From the NCBI GenBank assembly GCA_026874595.1, contig CM049314.1, forward strand, positions 70,200,300-70,264,299: DNA of 64,000 nucleotides, written 5' to 3'. Under the pieces are notes generated by a model, which saw only the letters and a list, made by a program, of their open reading frames with translations, made no database searches and was not told where the DNA came from. Positions 33,531 through 46,897 of this stretch are shown here, piece after piece; position 1 is the stretch's first letter; every line of letters begins with the position of its first letter. Made by a program: the position numbers and the translations under genes. The stretch comes from Sipunculus nudus (lineage: Eukaryota; Annelida; Sipuncula; Golfingiida; Sipunculidae).

Positions 33531-34318
33531 ATCCAGGACTGGTTCTGCGACTTGATCCATGATTAGAAAACTGTTACTTCAATATTACTTGTCCTCTGAG
33601 GACACCCTTGTCTGGGGGATCCGTCACTTAAAACTTCTTCCTGTCTGGCAGGATGTTAAACAGGGGTGGCCTGGGTAATAAATTTACCTCCTGGTCCCTA
33701 TGTCCCCCAATTAGTAAAGCCCCTTCACAGCAGAGGTGAACCCTGAAATTCTGTCAATGTGCCCCTGACAATGCCCGAACTATCAAATAACAGTGAATCA
33801 TATTATAATATTGTCATTAATGAAGGCTTTCTTATATAACTCAATCACCCAACCCCCATAAACATACCCACATAATTAATCTATTAAATGTGCAAAACTG
33901 GTTATACCAGGCTATTTTTGGCTACTTTGTCAGATATTCCTGAAGTAACATTAATTTATACACATGGGATTACCAATTTAGACTTGTACCCAGACATACT
34001 TTTTTATCAGAAACAGATGTTCCCTATGGTGGAAGGTACCAGACAAGTGCATGCCAACAAAGATTAATCTTTATAGACTTGGGCACCATGTGTTTGTAAT
34101 TAAAGAGTGTGACAGATTGCAATGAGACTGATGATAAGATTGGGTACATGTGTTATTTATGAGTTATATTTATTACATTATGAAAATATAGCACATGCAA
34201 AACTTGAAGGACCCAGCATGATGCAACCATGCAATTACAGAGGTGTGAAGGGAATGGAGTGTTCATTTTAATATACATTAAAATTTAACTTCCTTTTCTA
34301 TACTAAGAACAATATAGG

Positions 34319-34442
34319 TATGGCCCAGATGGATTGGACCAGTTATATAGGTCAACAACTTTGGCCTGGACCAGACTGACAACACAAAATACTGGACAGC
34401 ATACTCCTAATGGCTCTGGACTGGTCCGGATACGTCCAGAAT
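34319..34442. repeat. Palindrome-word patch 2
   Basis: Contains GGCCCAGATGGATTGGACC, GGCCTGGACCAGACTG and CTGGACTGGTCCGGATACG then TCCAG. These are the same kind of short two-strand words (TGGACC, GATGG, CTGGAC) as the patch at 12.8 kb. Confidence 0.45.
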
Positions 34443-36092
34443 GCCACTTCTGAAATTTAAATAATGGTTTGTGATACTGCTGAATTTCTTTCATGTGATA
34501 AATTTCAACCTGTAACCCTTGTTTTAAACAATGAGCTTGTGTTTGTCAGTAGCTTATAAGTAATGACACCTTAACCACAATAAATGTACTTGAACCACTG
34601 GCAGAATTTTTCTTTGAGCAAGATGTTCTAGCTAGCTTACACAGAGAATTTCAGGTCTGTAAAGAGGGCTGGTGGAGTCAGCTGGTTTATTTTCATATAA
34701 TTATTATAATTTTATCTTTATCATGTATATATTTTTTATATATAATTTCAAATGATTAATTTTCTAATTACTTTTAAAATAATAGACGAAACCACTTGGA
34801 CTGGTTCACCCTAATACCTGACTGCCTACAGCTGGCCTCACCTGTGATGAACATTTAAATTATGTCACATGAAAATGGAGTATGAAGAGAACTTTAACTT
34901 TTTAAAGAAGTTTTTAACCATCATGCCTCTAATAACTGGTATATAGTAAAAAGGTTCATATACTAGAACAAATAAATATGTCCCTGTTCAGCTGCCAATA
35001 TTTTTGACCTAATACCTCATAACTTTGAAGATAAGAAGATGAATGATACCTGTAATAATTTATTAATTAAATCCTCAATAAGAAGTAAGGTATCCTTTCA
35101 GCAGATTATCTTCTCAGATATAATATCATATAACATCATTCATGTGTGCTCTATAACAATGATAAACTCCACGCTATCAGCCCATGATCAAGGGCATTAA
35201 TTGATTGAAATGTGCTGTAACTGCACAAGTCTTTAACACTGTCTTTTAATTAAAACAGAAAATTTTAACACTGCACATTGGTGTATTTTATACATATGAA
35301 TTCTAAACAAATGCAATATTCTCACTATATTCTCACTTAATTTTTTTTTCAAATTTTATGTTCCAGGTTTGTTTAATGCTTGTGATTTGTTAGACTTTAA
35401 ATTTTTCAACTGGAAAGCAAAATATGCATAATTGACCATTTTAATTATACATGCCTATAAGCAATAAGGTTTTTATTATTTTAAATTATATATAAATATT
35501 TTTTTTAATTTAAATTAAATATTAATGATTTTTTTTAAAAATACAGCACATTTATAAACTTTATATGACTCTCCATAAATGAAACATGTATTCATGTACC
35601 TTATGAATCACCAGTTCAACCATCAGAAATAGCTGCCCACAAAAAGCTGCACTTGCTTGAACTGTTTAAAAGTGAATGCCAAAAGTATTCACTGTTTCTC
35701 ATTAACAAGAAAAGTGACACACAAAAGACATTGGCAGGCATGCACATATGTAGACCTATATTTATTTTCTATGCTTTGGTTAAAACATCACCACAAGACA
35801 ACAGTAACAACTGAACTTGAAGACTGGAATTTCAACCGTGGCTTGATCCCATATGCACTTGGCTGTGCCTAACCACAGAAATACCAACGTGAAACTATAG
35901 CACTGATGGGATATGTTTGTGTGGTTTTATAGTGCTTTGATGCTTGGTATATTATAAAACTTTTAAAGTCACGTATGGAGGTAATTAACTGCTGTGGAAC
36001 CTGACCCATAAGCAAACCCAGATGTTACGGGCACTATCTGCTGTGGTAATGTCCATTCATCAGGAAATCAATAATAATAATGATTCTCGCTC

Positions 36093-36160
36093 ATTACAGA
36101 CCATCTGGCCACGATCTTGTTACAGACCATCTAGTGACCACTGACCAGTGGAGTGGACTG
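36093..36160. repeat. Palindrome-word patch 3
   Basis: TTACAGACCATCT occurs twice about 27 bp apart, followed by CCACT-GACC-AGTGG. It is shorter than the other patches. Confidence 0.4.
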
Positions 36161-37643
36161 AAGTGCCCAGTACTCCTGAAATAAGTACCCCAGTAATAGG
36201 TTGGATTGTCATTTTTAGCACATCATTGCTGATCTGAATTGTCTTATATTTACTCAATAGAATATATCCTTACTTTGTATTAATAAAATAAAATCAGTTT
36301 ATATCCATCACATCATCCCACAAACTTTTATGTTTCTTTCATTTATTTAATAAATTAAATACACTTCACTTTTGAATACTTTTGGATTTAATACATCTTT
36401 TATATCCCTTTTATAAACAACCATTCAGTTTCCCCTCAATAGCTGACCAGGAATTTAATGGATTTACATATACTCACTATAAATCTTTAAAGATACATCA
36501 TGCTACATGCTACTTAGCAAAATCTATGCATATTTAATGAGGTCAGAGGTCACATGTGAGCAGCATCAAAAGAGAAACACCAGAGAACAAAGGGTTAAAT
36601 AGGCATCTTTGCAACACTTGTTAAACTAAAAGTGATCCAGGTTTTAAAGCCAAATGTAGGCCACATATTAATGTAACAGATACTTAACACAAACACATCA
36701 TTAAAGTTACATAAATCTGTGAATGTTGCAAAAATTACTCTGAGAATGATTTTAATTTCCCTTTAAATATTTGGTTGATAAATCATTCATTACATATATA
36801 ATAATTTTTTTTTTATCTTTTAAATTTATTCTCATCCTATAGTTGACTAAGTGCCTTGTATTATCCAATCAACAGTCAAAACATGAAGCCATCTACGATG
36901 AATACATTAATTACCATGGTTGTATCCATGAACCAGTACATATGACATCTATAAATATGTTATATGAAAAAGAAAAACCTATAAGACTAACTATTTGATT
37001 TTTTTTGTTTTAACTACCAATATTTATATTACCTACTTTTTAATATTATTGATGTAATAAACTATATATAGGGTAATGTACATGAAGACATTATATAACA
37101 GTGGCACATTTGACTGAAATATAGGTACTGCTATAACAGAATGCAATATTTTCATTTCTGATAATGTAAAAATACATTAGATAAAACAATTCAGTTTAAT
37201 AAAGTATTCATTAATCATTAGTGTCCAACTTAAGCAGTGGTTTTATCGAACCTTTATTTCATGTTTTACATGAAACTAGCTGACACAGCATCTGTTTCAG
37301 TGTATATTGATTTTTCCGCGGATCATTCCCAGGACATCACCTGCCTGGCTGTCTGCTACGAACAAACAACCATTAACGTTTGCAGTTTCTGGGTTAACTA
37401 TCAAATGAAGCAGGAAACTATACCATTCCTTGGTATATATGGAACATTGTTTAGTTGCATCTGCTTAAAAACAACTATCATTAAATGTCTTTATCTTAAT
37501 AAACACATCTCTCACACCGCCCTCTATCTAAAGAATATGAAAGTAATCTTTCCACTAGTTTTCAGATTTATATTGCTACCAGAACTGTCAAGTGGCTGAG
37601 ACAGTAATATTAAATGGTTCAAAAACAGAACAAGAGCACCGCT

Positions 37644-37820
37644 AATGGTACCATGCAACACTAAATGATTTGGTGAAACATCCCATGTTTCACTCCTGTG
37701 ATAGGAACGAGTCAAAAATGCCTTTTTGTATTATAATTGTATTTATTATAGAGGGAATGGTACCATGTGATTCCAAATGAGTTGGTAAAATATCCAATGT
37801 TTCACTCTTGTGATAGTAAA
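37644..37820. repeat. Diverged tandem duplication, period 112 bp
   Basis: 37644-37707 and 37756-37820 share AATGGTACCATG, ATTTGGT-like words and ATGTTTCACTCxTGTGATAG. They are clearly related but differ at many positions. Confidence 0.75.
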
Positions 37821-37827
37821 AGCATGG

Positions 37828-38092
37828 ATCGCATTATGGGCCGATCAAGTTTAGGATCGCACTCTCAGCTGGACAGATCTTAGATCTGTCCAGCCCATTT
37901 TGCAATCCTGAAGCAAGAAAGACAGGATCGCAATCTGGGCTGGAATAAACTGCGATTGCAATCTAGGCTAGACAGATCTAAGATCTGGCCAGCTTGGATT
38001 GCGATCACAGTTTGGGCCGGCCTGGACTGCGATCGCAATTTGGGCTGGAATGACCTAAGATCCGTCCAGATCACAATCTGGGGCTTAACATA
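37828..38092. repeat. Palindrome-word patch 4
   Basis: Repeated GATCGCAATxTGGGCTGG-type words on both strands at roughly 40-bp spacing. It includes a hairpin with 13-bp perfect arms (GCTGGACAGATCT and AGATCTGTCCAGC, 1-nt loop) at 37868-37894 and a near-copy at ~37970-37995. A GATC/CGATCG-rich patch is unusual in this AT-rich window. Confidence 0.65.
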
Positions 38093-38125
38093 TATTTTGT
38101 GCAATTTTCTAAAACATGCAAATTC

Positions 38126-38336
38126 AAGGTCATGGCAACTCTCAAAATAGTGGTCATGCTCCCATTCTAAATACATTTTGTCCTCTCACAAATATCTATG
38201 TACATGTAAAGTTTGAATAAATATCTGTGAAATAAAATATTTTGAGTAACCTCACTTGGAATAATTTTTCTGTGTCACAAATGTGACCTAATGAAACCAT
38301 AGTATCCCTGACTTTCAGTCTGGGGATACTGTAAAT
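38126..38336 (+). mobile_element. Short copy of the 46.9-49.4 kb repeat family, with 3' hairpin
   Basis: CAAGGTCATGGCAACTCTC ... GGTCATGCTCCCATT ... AATATCTATGTACATGTAAAG aligns in order with 48840-49260. It ends with hairpin AGTATCCC (38301-38308) / GGGATACT (38323-38330) around a GACTTTC loop, as at 49338-49364. There is no tandem array in this copy. Confidence 0.7.
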
Positions 38337-39329
38337 TAGCAGAGTTTTTTCTTCAGACAATTAAGAATATATCCAGTGAAACCTGTGGAATAAGGACATC
38401 TGCAGGTGTGTCCAAAATTAGTCTTACTTTACAGGATATCTCATTAAAGAGGTCAGTTATTGCCAATGTGAATGCGTTTGGTTCACTCAAGGGTGGTCTT
38501 AATAGACAGGTGGTCTCACTCAACAGATGGTTTTTAAGACAAGTTCCACTGTATTAAAATTTTGCCAGGGCATTAGGATATTGCATAATTCACAATGTTA
38601 TCATAATATTTTTTTTAATATGCAAAACAAAGTTACAGCGTCCTACTTTATAATAAGCACTTCTTATCAAGCATAAAAAATATATATCTAAATAGTTTAT
38701 CTGATGCAACCTACATCACATCACTTGTTCAGTACAAAATACATCTGTACATGTATCTTCCTCCTGCCAATCAAACAGAACAGCACAATCTGAACTCCTG
38801 TCACACTTGACAGTGGGTAGAAGTCCCGCTGTTCTGTGCAAGCTGCATGTCACATACTGGGACAGATACAAGGTCAAACTTGACAACCTCCGCAAAGATT
38901 CTATAATGTAAGGTCAGGGTAAACTGTCACTGCTCCAGGCCTGGAGGCTATATTTCATGCCTAACCACTCACCTATCTTGGGTTTTTATAGGTATTTTTT
39001 CTTCTTTTTTTCTTGCATCTGTTTCTCAAAAACATGAGATGTATGGGATATTTAGCACTGATATACAGCTGAATGTTGCCTGGTATATAAGCATGTATGT
39101 TAGTGGTGAAGCTTCTGTTTGAAATATTACATAAAAAAAAGAAGAAATAAAGGGCAGCCCACAGCTGTAGTCTTACATCATAATCGGGATGGTTTGAAGA
39201 CAAATACATTCTTTATTTTATTACATTGGTCATGATACTTGTCAGAATGTAACAAGTGACCCAGGGGTCATGACGCTTAGCTTACTATTAAGACATTCAC
39301 AAAAGGAATTTATAATCTGAATGCGTAAT

Positions 39330-39512
39330 TTTGTAGATGGTGTGCCCATTCAACAGCCCCATAGCTGGGAGGATATTGGTAACAGAGACCAAATTTCAGG
39401 TTTCCAAAGAGATTTTTCAGATAGGCGGATGGACAGATGGATGGACAGATGGACAATGGACAAAGAGAGATCGCTATAGCTCAGATGACTTTCATTCAGC
39501 TGAGCTAAAAGG
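39330..39512 (+). mobile_element. Short dispersed element with GGACAGA run and 3' hairpin
   Basis: CAGAGACCAAATTTCAGG, then GGATGGACAGATGG repeats (39427-39462), then hairpin TAGCTCAG (39477-39484) / CTGAGCTA (39500-39507) with GACTTTC in the loop, ending AAAA. This arrangement is familiar from bivalve and gastropod dispersed repeats. Confidence 0.6.
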
Positions 39513-40369
39513 CACATGATGAACAAATATATTTTCTGTTCTGCAGAAAAAGCCGCTTATTAAATTTAAATAATTATACAATTAATCAGAATCAGAATCT
39601 TATTCAAATCTTTTACCTATGAGAGGGTATTTTCTACAGGATAAACATTATCAACATGAAACACAAATTTTCTTTGTTGTTGTCTGAAATGAAAATGTTG
39701 ATGCTAGAGACTCTTCTTAAGCAGATGACCCCTCCTAATCCAAGTTTATTGCTTCCCAATGATGCTACGTTTCCAACAGATAAAGTCAAGTTAAAATCAA
39801 GCAGACAATGCAAATGCTCATTAGGAAAGCAGCTGCTGCTCAAATCCCAGTACAGTCTGATAGCAGTCAGTGATTTTATTTTTGCTTAGTGTTGCTTGCC
39901 TTTTCCTTCTTTATCGTTACCTCATCTGGATTCCCCAATCACAGTATAAATCTGAGGTCTTACAAAGTGCTCATTTGGTATTCCAGCGAAACACATCAAT
40001 ACCAACATGGGTCAGTAACCACTATGCAGAGCACTCTCTTACACCGGAGGAAGAAAATGCCAATGTCCTTATCAATCCTGGCATCTCCATCAATAAACCC
40101 ATAGCACTGCGAGCTGTCCGGCTGTTTTCCAATGCAGCTCACACAACAAGGTAGTCTGCTGGAAAACTTAAATAAGTTCTGCTAGGGTAAGCCATTAAGG
40201 AACGTCACTTCTAGGTTCACATTGAGCCGTACATGATCCGTAATAAAATGACTGGCATCTTCCTATACTATTCTTTGAAAGGAGATATGCTCCTCATGCA
40301 GCAGTTATACACTGCAGTCATCAGAGTTCTATTTGTTTTACCCACTGCTTTGTATAGTAAGTTTCTGGG

Positions 40370-40515
40370 TTCCACCACCAGGGTGGGCACACTGTAATTA
40401 AAGAATTTAAATCAGACCAATGAGAGCATGGTAACACATTGTGCCTCCAGCTCCAAATTTTAAACATGCGACAACCGCTTGTTTGGTTCGATTCCTGGTC
40501 CTGTAAAACAAACCA
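40370..40515 (+). mobile_element. Possible tRNA-derived SINE head
   Basis: A B-box-like GGTTCGATTCCTGG at about 40486 is preceded by GAGAGCATGGTAACACATT and CATGCGACAACCGCTTG. The A box is not convincing and no second copy was found, so it is weak. Confidence 0.3.
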
Positions 40516-40995
40516 GCGGTTAATTTTTGTTTTTTCGTAGAAGGACTGTTTCTCTGCTTACACCTTTTTTCTTAAATTTAAATAATAGGCCTATGTACTG
40601 TGGCTATAGAAGATGTATGAATTATAGATAAGGATGAACCCATATCTAATGATAAATTATACAAAATCTGTCAAATGTTCAAAGAAGGACTGCACACAGT
40701 AGGTTTTGAAATGGCAAACGGATGACTTCATATATCTGCCTTCCAACTCCATTCAGCTGTGCAAGGCACATTGTAAAATTTGAACACAGAAACACCCCAA
40801 CATTTACAACCACCAACAGGACCATGATTAAATGGTCATTATTCTGAGGTGGTCACTAAACAGAGGAGTAAATAAGCTAAGTTTTCCTGTATTCCACTTC
40901 CTAACTGCTGCTCACTTGCAATAAATTAACCAGCTTGCTCATGAAAATATAGAATCATGCACTGATATAGCACTTCATGTGGTCCAATGTTTCGT

Positions 40996-41413
40996 ATACT
41001 GTGGTTGCCTTTTTGGTCGTGAGGGTTTCAAATTCACGATATTTGCGAAATATAAAAAATCTGGTAAATAAAACCTTTGTGAATAGGAGGCCCATTATGA
41101 ATGGCAAATTGAAAGGTAAATGTTTGATATTCAACATAAATAATGAGATTTAAAAGATGTTCAAAGATCTTCAAAATCATCTGTCATTAAATAACAATTG
41201 TTTCAACTCTGTTGATGTTAAATTGTCCAATTTTTTAAGATTTTGCACACATTTTTATATAATCACCTGTAAATCATAATATAATGGTTTATTCTGTGAA
41301 GGTTTTCATATAGCAGGATTGCAAAAATGAAACCCTAGCAAATCACTGAAACTGTGAAGTTCACAAAATTTTACCCTCGCGACTATAAAGCCAACCAGTG
41401 GCAACCACAGTAT
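40996..41413 (+). mobile_element. TA-flanked MITE, family B copy 2 (best preserved)
   Basis: 418 bp with a perfect 14-bp terminal inverted repeat, ATACTGTGGTTGCC / GGCAACCACAGTAT. Weaker inverted similarity continues inward (TCGTGAGGGTTTC versus TCGCGAGGGTAAA). TA on both sides of CTGTGG...CCACAG suggests a Tc1/mariner-type TA target duplication. There is no coding capacity; an ORF at its left end (40955-41137 minus) is incidental. Confidence 0.85.
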
Positions 41414-44400
41414 GTAAACTGTCATGTCAAAGACTAACCAGGCTGAGACAAATTTCCAAACTTGATGCCCCACCTATGGACTATTCACCCATTATGAAGA
41501 CATGATGGATGGTCAAAGGTATTGCCATATCGTCTGGATTCTGTGATGTCATCCATCAACCCATATGAAGAGAACATTACACGAAAATGTGTGATCCAAA
41601 ACACTATGGAACTAAACCGGGCTTGTGCCTGGGGAGTATTTTAATATTGATAATCCACAAGGGTTTGGTGATCGATTGTTTGTCAAATACTGATTCATCA
41701 AAGTTTATACAATATGGCATTAAAGAAATTTGTAATTATATGATAGCATTGATTGGCCATGACATTTTCACATGAAACTGATAATTAACCAACGAAATAA
41801 TAGACCTTTCAACCAGGGTATAATTTTTTAACATAAGAATTGAAATTCACACTTGTGTCAATAAGTTGAGGTGAATAAACACATCAGGACAAAAAAAAAG
41901 TTAAACAGCCTTTTGCAAGAAACCCAAGGCTTGCCAGAGTTTCCCTCAATTTCATACAGCCATACCATTACAGGTTTCAGTTATACTCCAATTGCCTTAT
42001 TGCATCTTAACATAATTCAGAACATTTTTCATGAAATATCATTACATTTGAATTAAAACTTTATGAAGAATATACCAAATATATATGAACTGATTCCTGC
42101 TGGTGTTTTCAATAAAAATTCCTGACCTCTTACAATGACTTATATAAATGTCAATAAATTGTGCCAGGCCTGGAAAAATATGTAGCCTAATCTGATTGCT
42201 TCGTGAAAACTGAATACAACAGGTTTTCTCACAGAATCATTAAATACCAATTTACACCATACAATAGGATACAAGAATATATATATTTTATATAAAGTTA
42301 AAAAATGAGAAAACAGGTACTCCTAAAACACACAAGAATACAGAATGACAACAACAACGCTACAAGAAGATTTGCAAGGACAATTAATGATACCAAAATC
42401 ATAATGTTACTATTTTTCTTATTCTGACACTCCCACAATTTTTTATCAATTACCCAGAATTCCAATGTGAAATCACCAAGGCAACCTTGTTTGTATCCAG
42501 TAGATAAAATGTTCACCAAAAGAAGTTGTCCCAAAATAATTGTTCTTTGGAATGTATAGCTCTAGGGTTAATCTAATCTTCTTTGAAAAATAATCTGCTC
42601 TTACTCTCATTCTAAAAACCTGCTGTCGTAATCAACAAAGTGACAAGCATGCAGGCTTCTGTATTGACAAAACACTGACAAAACACAGTAACCATTTAAA
42701 AGAAACATCTATTTGAATAATTCACTTCCAGTCATTTCAGCCCACTTTCTTCTGAAGGCGCTTGCTCCTGAAAGGGCTGCAGACCTAATAGCTCTGATGT
42801 TGATGACTACACTTTGGCTGATATTTTTGGTTATTTCAAATTTATCTTAAAGTGTTGAACGGTCATATGTACTAGTTGCACGAGTGATATAAATGATGAC
42901 AGACATGGTAAAGCACTGTCTGCATGAGAGCTTCTAGAGCTCTTCCTATGATGGCACTTTAAAGGTCACACAACTTGGAAACGAAAAACAAGATAACGAA
43001 AAGAAACTCCAAGGCAGGCAATTGGCATCAACTAATACCGAGCAACATGGAAAAAGCAGCAAAACTCAACTACAACTCCTAGATTCTTAAGGTCACATGA
43101 CACATCTGGCATGTTTTCTGATTAGGAAATAATAATGTGATTAGAATAAATCGTATTGCACAAATTGGAAAAAAAAAATATATCAAAGCCCAAATCTGAC
43201 ACTACATGCTTAAACATAATTGACTTGAATATAATGATATGGGTGTTTTAAAGTATGAAAACAAATACTCTTTTACCCGAATAATAAATGATAATTAACG
43301 CCAGCCAATAGAGTAAGTACCAAATATTTCACAGTTTATTTATGAATTCACGGCACTATGTTCTGACATGCTGTGCTGAAAAGATTAGAATTGTTGCACA
43401 AATAGGAATAATTATGATAATTACACTAATTTTAGTCAAGTATATTGTTTGCAGAAAAAAATAACAGAAATATTATTTGATAATTATGACACACAGGTCC
43501 AACATATTTGTCCACAAAATATCACAGTCAATATAAGTCACTCTGTGGTATTGTCATATTAATACAGCATCAAAAAGCTGTTTCAGCTGGCAGACTGTCA
43601 CTAATTCAAACAGTTGTCATAAAAAAGTACGGCATCTTAAATCATACACTTGATTCCCTATTTATACAAACATGGATAAAGAGATTTCAATCAACATTTC
43701 AAACATTCCCCTACCTTTTACTATAAGACTAAACCAGTAAACATTAGTTGCCAGTAGCTTATATATGTAAAAAGACACAAGACTGGCATCTTCATTTGTA
43801 ATGTACTGGATTGCACACATTAAGAAAATACCCACACAGAATTATTTAAAATCTTGTGATGAGTTTATTATAATTGTGCTGAGTACCAGTCTATAAATTA
43901 CTTGTTAACAGTCAATCAAAAGTTGACAAAAACTTCTGTGCGGGGCTACTACCTAATGGATGCAATACAGTTGCAAATGTTGATTCTGGCCTTGTTTGTC
44001 TCTTTATAAACAAGTAACTAGTAACATTATTCAATATTTTTTAATCTTATTATTAAAATGGCAGGGGAATGTTTATAAAGTAGATTGAAAATTGTGTAAG
44101 CAAATATTTATACCAATAGCTAGAGATCCAAGCACCTGTAACTAAAATATACATTTGAAACATAATCCTAAATGCATGCCATAATCAAAAAAATATTAAT
44201 TAAGAATGTTGGCTGTGATATTTGACACTGGTTGAAACCACATGTAGATACAGACAAAATGAACCCTTAAAGGTCAAACTGGATATTCAGTGTGATGCCT
44301 CGATTTTTTTTTCACTGGGAACAAAATGTCTGCCAGCCATTGATAGTATTTGCCATGCAGCACTGCACCCAGTCGCTGAAGCAATCAGCTTTAAGGAGAC

Positions 44401-44714
44401 GCATCTAACCAGAAATGCCAGTTCAAACAGCTCTGCGTTTCTTCAGAACAAAAATTTAACAGTATAATTTAGGTTGCTTGTTCCTGTCCGCGAAAAACTG
44501 GCCTCGGGAGGAATAAAATATGTGCTGTTGTCATGGTAACTGTTAGTTTTCCCCAGGCCAGCCAGGGAATTTCCCACCAGAGCCAGTAAACCATAATCGA
44601 GCTGTCCTCAGCATTACTGTCCAAAGCATCTGGCCTCGGCACCTGTCCACAGAGTGGCCTGGTGTTATAACAGTTCGCAGCCAATAAACATAACCTTGGC
44701 ATATCTCTGGCTAC

Positions 44715-45140
44715 ATACTGTCTTTTGCTTCATACTTGCGGGACTGAAATTTCACCATTTCCACTTTTCACTGTTTCACAAAAGTCACCATTTTTGCAAT
44801 CTCACCATATTAGAAACCTACATTAAGTTATCAATTATATGAATCAATATATGAAATAAAATGTGCGCAGATTCTTAATAACTGGACTGGGACCCAAGGT
44901 AACATCAAACCATATTGCACATTAACAGAAAATATTTGAAAGATCTGATATAATTTAAAAAGAAATTTTTTTGTGAATACAAGATTTATTGTTAATTATA
45001 ACAAATATCAATGTTCTACCTTTTGATTTGCCTTCCACAATTGAGCCTCTTATCCATGAAGGTTTTATTTTTGCAATAATTATGCTTTCGCAAATATTGC
45101 AAATTTGAAACCCTCACGAACAAAACGACAATCACAGTAT
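44715..45140 (-). mobile_element. TA-flanked MITE, family B copy 3
   Basis: Ends ATACTG (44715) and CAGTAT (45135-45140), 426 bp. Read on the minus strand the right end (ATACTGTGATTGTCG, TCGTGAGGGTTTCAAATT, AATATTTGCGAAA, AATAAAACCTTCATG) follows the left end of the 41-kb copy for over 100 bp. It is inserted in the opposite orientation. Confidence 0.7.
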
Positions 45141-45350
45141 CTGGTTAAACTAAAAAATCTTACATCAAAGTGGCTAGTTCTAACACTTACAGGAAAGTCA
45201 GAAATAATAAAATAAAGATTTCATGAAAAGGCAGAAAACCTGCCATTGGAGTTATTGCACAAATTTTCAAGGCAGTTCTGTGGGCCCACATAAAGAATTA
45301 ACTGTTCAAAGTCCCTTGGGGAAAATTTATTTGAAGCCAGCTCATAAAGA

Positions 45351-45660
45351 GGTAATTAATAGACACTTGGAGTTTGAGTAATGTTGTATTTTTTCTCAAA
45401 TGTTATAAATGTCACTAATGATGCATTCGTTCACTAAAACCTTATACTTCAAACAGTATCTTGGTTCAATATTTTTCTTGTGTCATTTGTTTCCTGAGAC
45501 AAATATTCTAGGTAATTCAAAGACACTTTGGAGTTTGATTTATATTACATTTTTTTCTAAAAGTAATGAATATCACTTATGAAGCATTTGTTTTCTAAAT
45601 CCTTATTCTTCAAAAGTTATCTTGTTTCAATTTATTTTTTGTTTCATGTTTTTTAGATGG
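45351..45660. repeat. Diverged tandem duplication, period 160 bp
   Basis: Copies starting at 45351 and 45511 share GGTAATTxA, AGACACTTxGGAGTTTGA, ATCACTxATGAxGCATT and AxTATCTTGxTTCAAT in the same order. An old duplication with no visible function. Confidence 0.75.
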
Positions 45661-46289
45661 ATATATTTAGTGGGTGCAGTTACAATAAAACATTGTACAA
45701 TGATAATTGCATTTTTCATTTATACACAGAAAACCTTCATACCTGTTGCAAAGAACTGACATATTTCCCCAGAATTTTTAATAATGTTCTATATTGTAAT
45801 TGCAAGCATTTTGTATCTGTTATTAAAGGATAAGTAATGGCCTGCAGGTGGCACAACCTATTCAATGAAGATGAAGGAAACTACATGATAAAAATTATGT
45901 TATTTTTAACCCTTTTCTGCATTTTTTTAACTCTTTTGTGCAAAAATGTACCATAATCTAAATTTAATCTAAGAGTACTGGTAAAAGGTTAAGCCTTCTG
46001 TTATTCTAAATTTTTCATGAGATTTCAAATATGTTTTCAATGGATATTTAAAGTCTTGCAAACTGTGGCAGTGAACATGAAAATTTAATATATTTTGCTC
46101 AAAAGAGATCTAAGCAAATGGAGCCATATTGTATACAGGCTTAAAATAGCTCAACTCATCCTGGAACAGCCGGTGCACCAGACAGAAACACAACAGCTTA
46201 CATGCAAGGTTCAGTCCAAAGTAGCAATATCACCACTCAAGTCAACAAGCCTGAAGTCTCTTTTCTTAAACTACCGGTACTCGTCTTGG

Positions 46290-46570
46290 TGCTAAAAATA
46301 GTTGTCACATTTTTCCGTATTGCGGAGATGCTCCTCAGAACAAAGTCAGAGCTGTGATACGGAGGTTGGCTGAGGACCTATTAAGAGGTCCTTGTTCTTC
46401 CCCTGTGGTGTAATTTAGTTCGAATCAATACCGCCGGGAAACGAAAAGTCTGTGTTACCCAAATGTCACATCACCACATAGGAAAACCAGGCTTCGTTAT
46501 TACACGCTGCATAATATATGTTTGTTCTTCTTAAGGTCTCCCTGCAGCCCGCAACAACGGAGGTAACATT
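46290..46570. other. Higher-complexity island with dyads
   Basis: Contains CCGTATTGCGGAGATGCTCC, AGGACCT-ATTAAG-AGGTCCT (perfect 7-bp arms) and CAATACCGCCGGGAAACG. It is repeat-free with no supported open frame. A candidate enhancer or unrecognised exon. Confidence 0.25.
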
Positions 46571-46802
46571 ATGAAGGTCTTTTAATGCTTTTGTTCCATC
46601 CATTCAATGTAACCATCTACTGAACTTCTTTCTGATTAATATTATTACATTAACAAAGGGCTGTTTCATGACACACACTTTACACATTGTAAATCTGCCA
46701 CTTTTATTCAATCTTTTAGCACCTTTTAAGTAATCACTATCTTCATTATGAACTAGACATTTCTTGGCACCGCAGGTGCCAGAGTATCCCAAGACATAGT
46801 AG

Positions 46803-46820
46803 CCCCCCCCCCCCCCCCCC
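46803..46820. repeat. Poly-C tract of 18
   Basis: Uninterrupted C18, the only long G/C homopolymer in the window. It lies about 90 bp before the 288-bp array. Its length may be unreliable in sequencing. Confidence 0.9.
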
Positions 46821-46897
46821 TTTAAGAATAGACCCCCATTTTTAGCAGCATATACTGACACTTGGCATATTTATTGTTTCTTCCATCTAACAATCGA

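Larger units (their letters stand above)
31400..37640. other. Non-coding stretch, no gene seen
   Basis: Mostly AT-rich with T or A runs. Exceptions are the candidate exon at 33369-33530, the palindrome patches at 34319-34442 and 36093-36160, a single reverse copy of the 12-kb element unit at ~36530-36565, and repeat-free blocks at 32130-32780 and 35930-36200 that could be regulatory. A 120-codon frame at 37237-37599 has no recognisable motif. Confidence 0.35.

Noticed and set aside
42298-42534. 78-codon minus frame with a hydrophobic stretch
   Set aside because: A hydrophobic run is expected from AT-rich DNA (Ile, Leu, Phe codons). No family or splice context.
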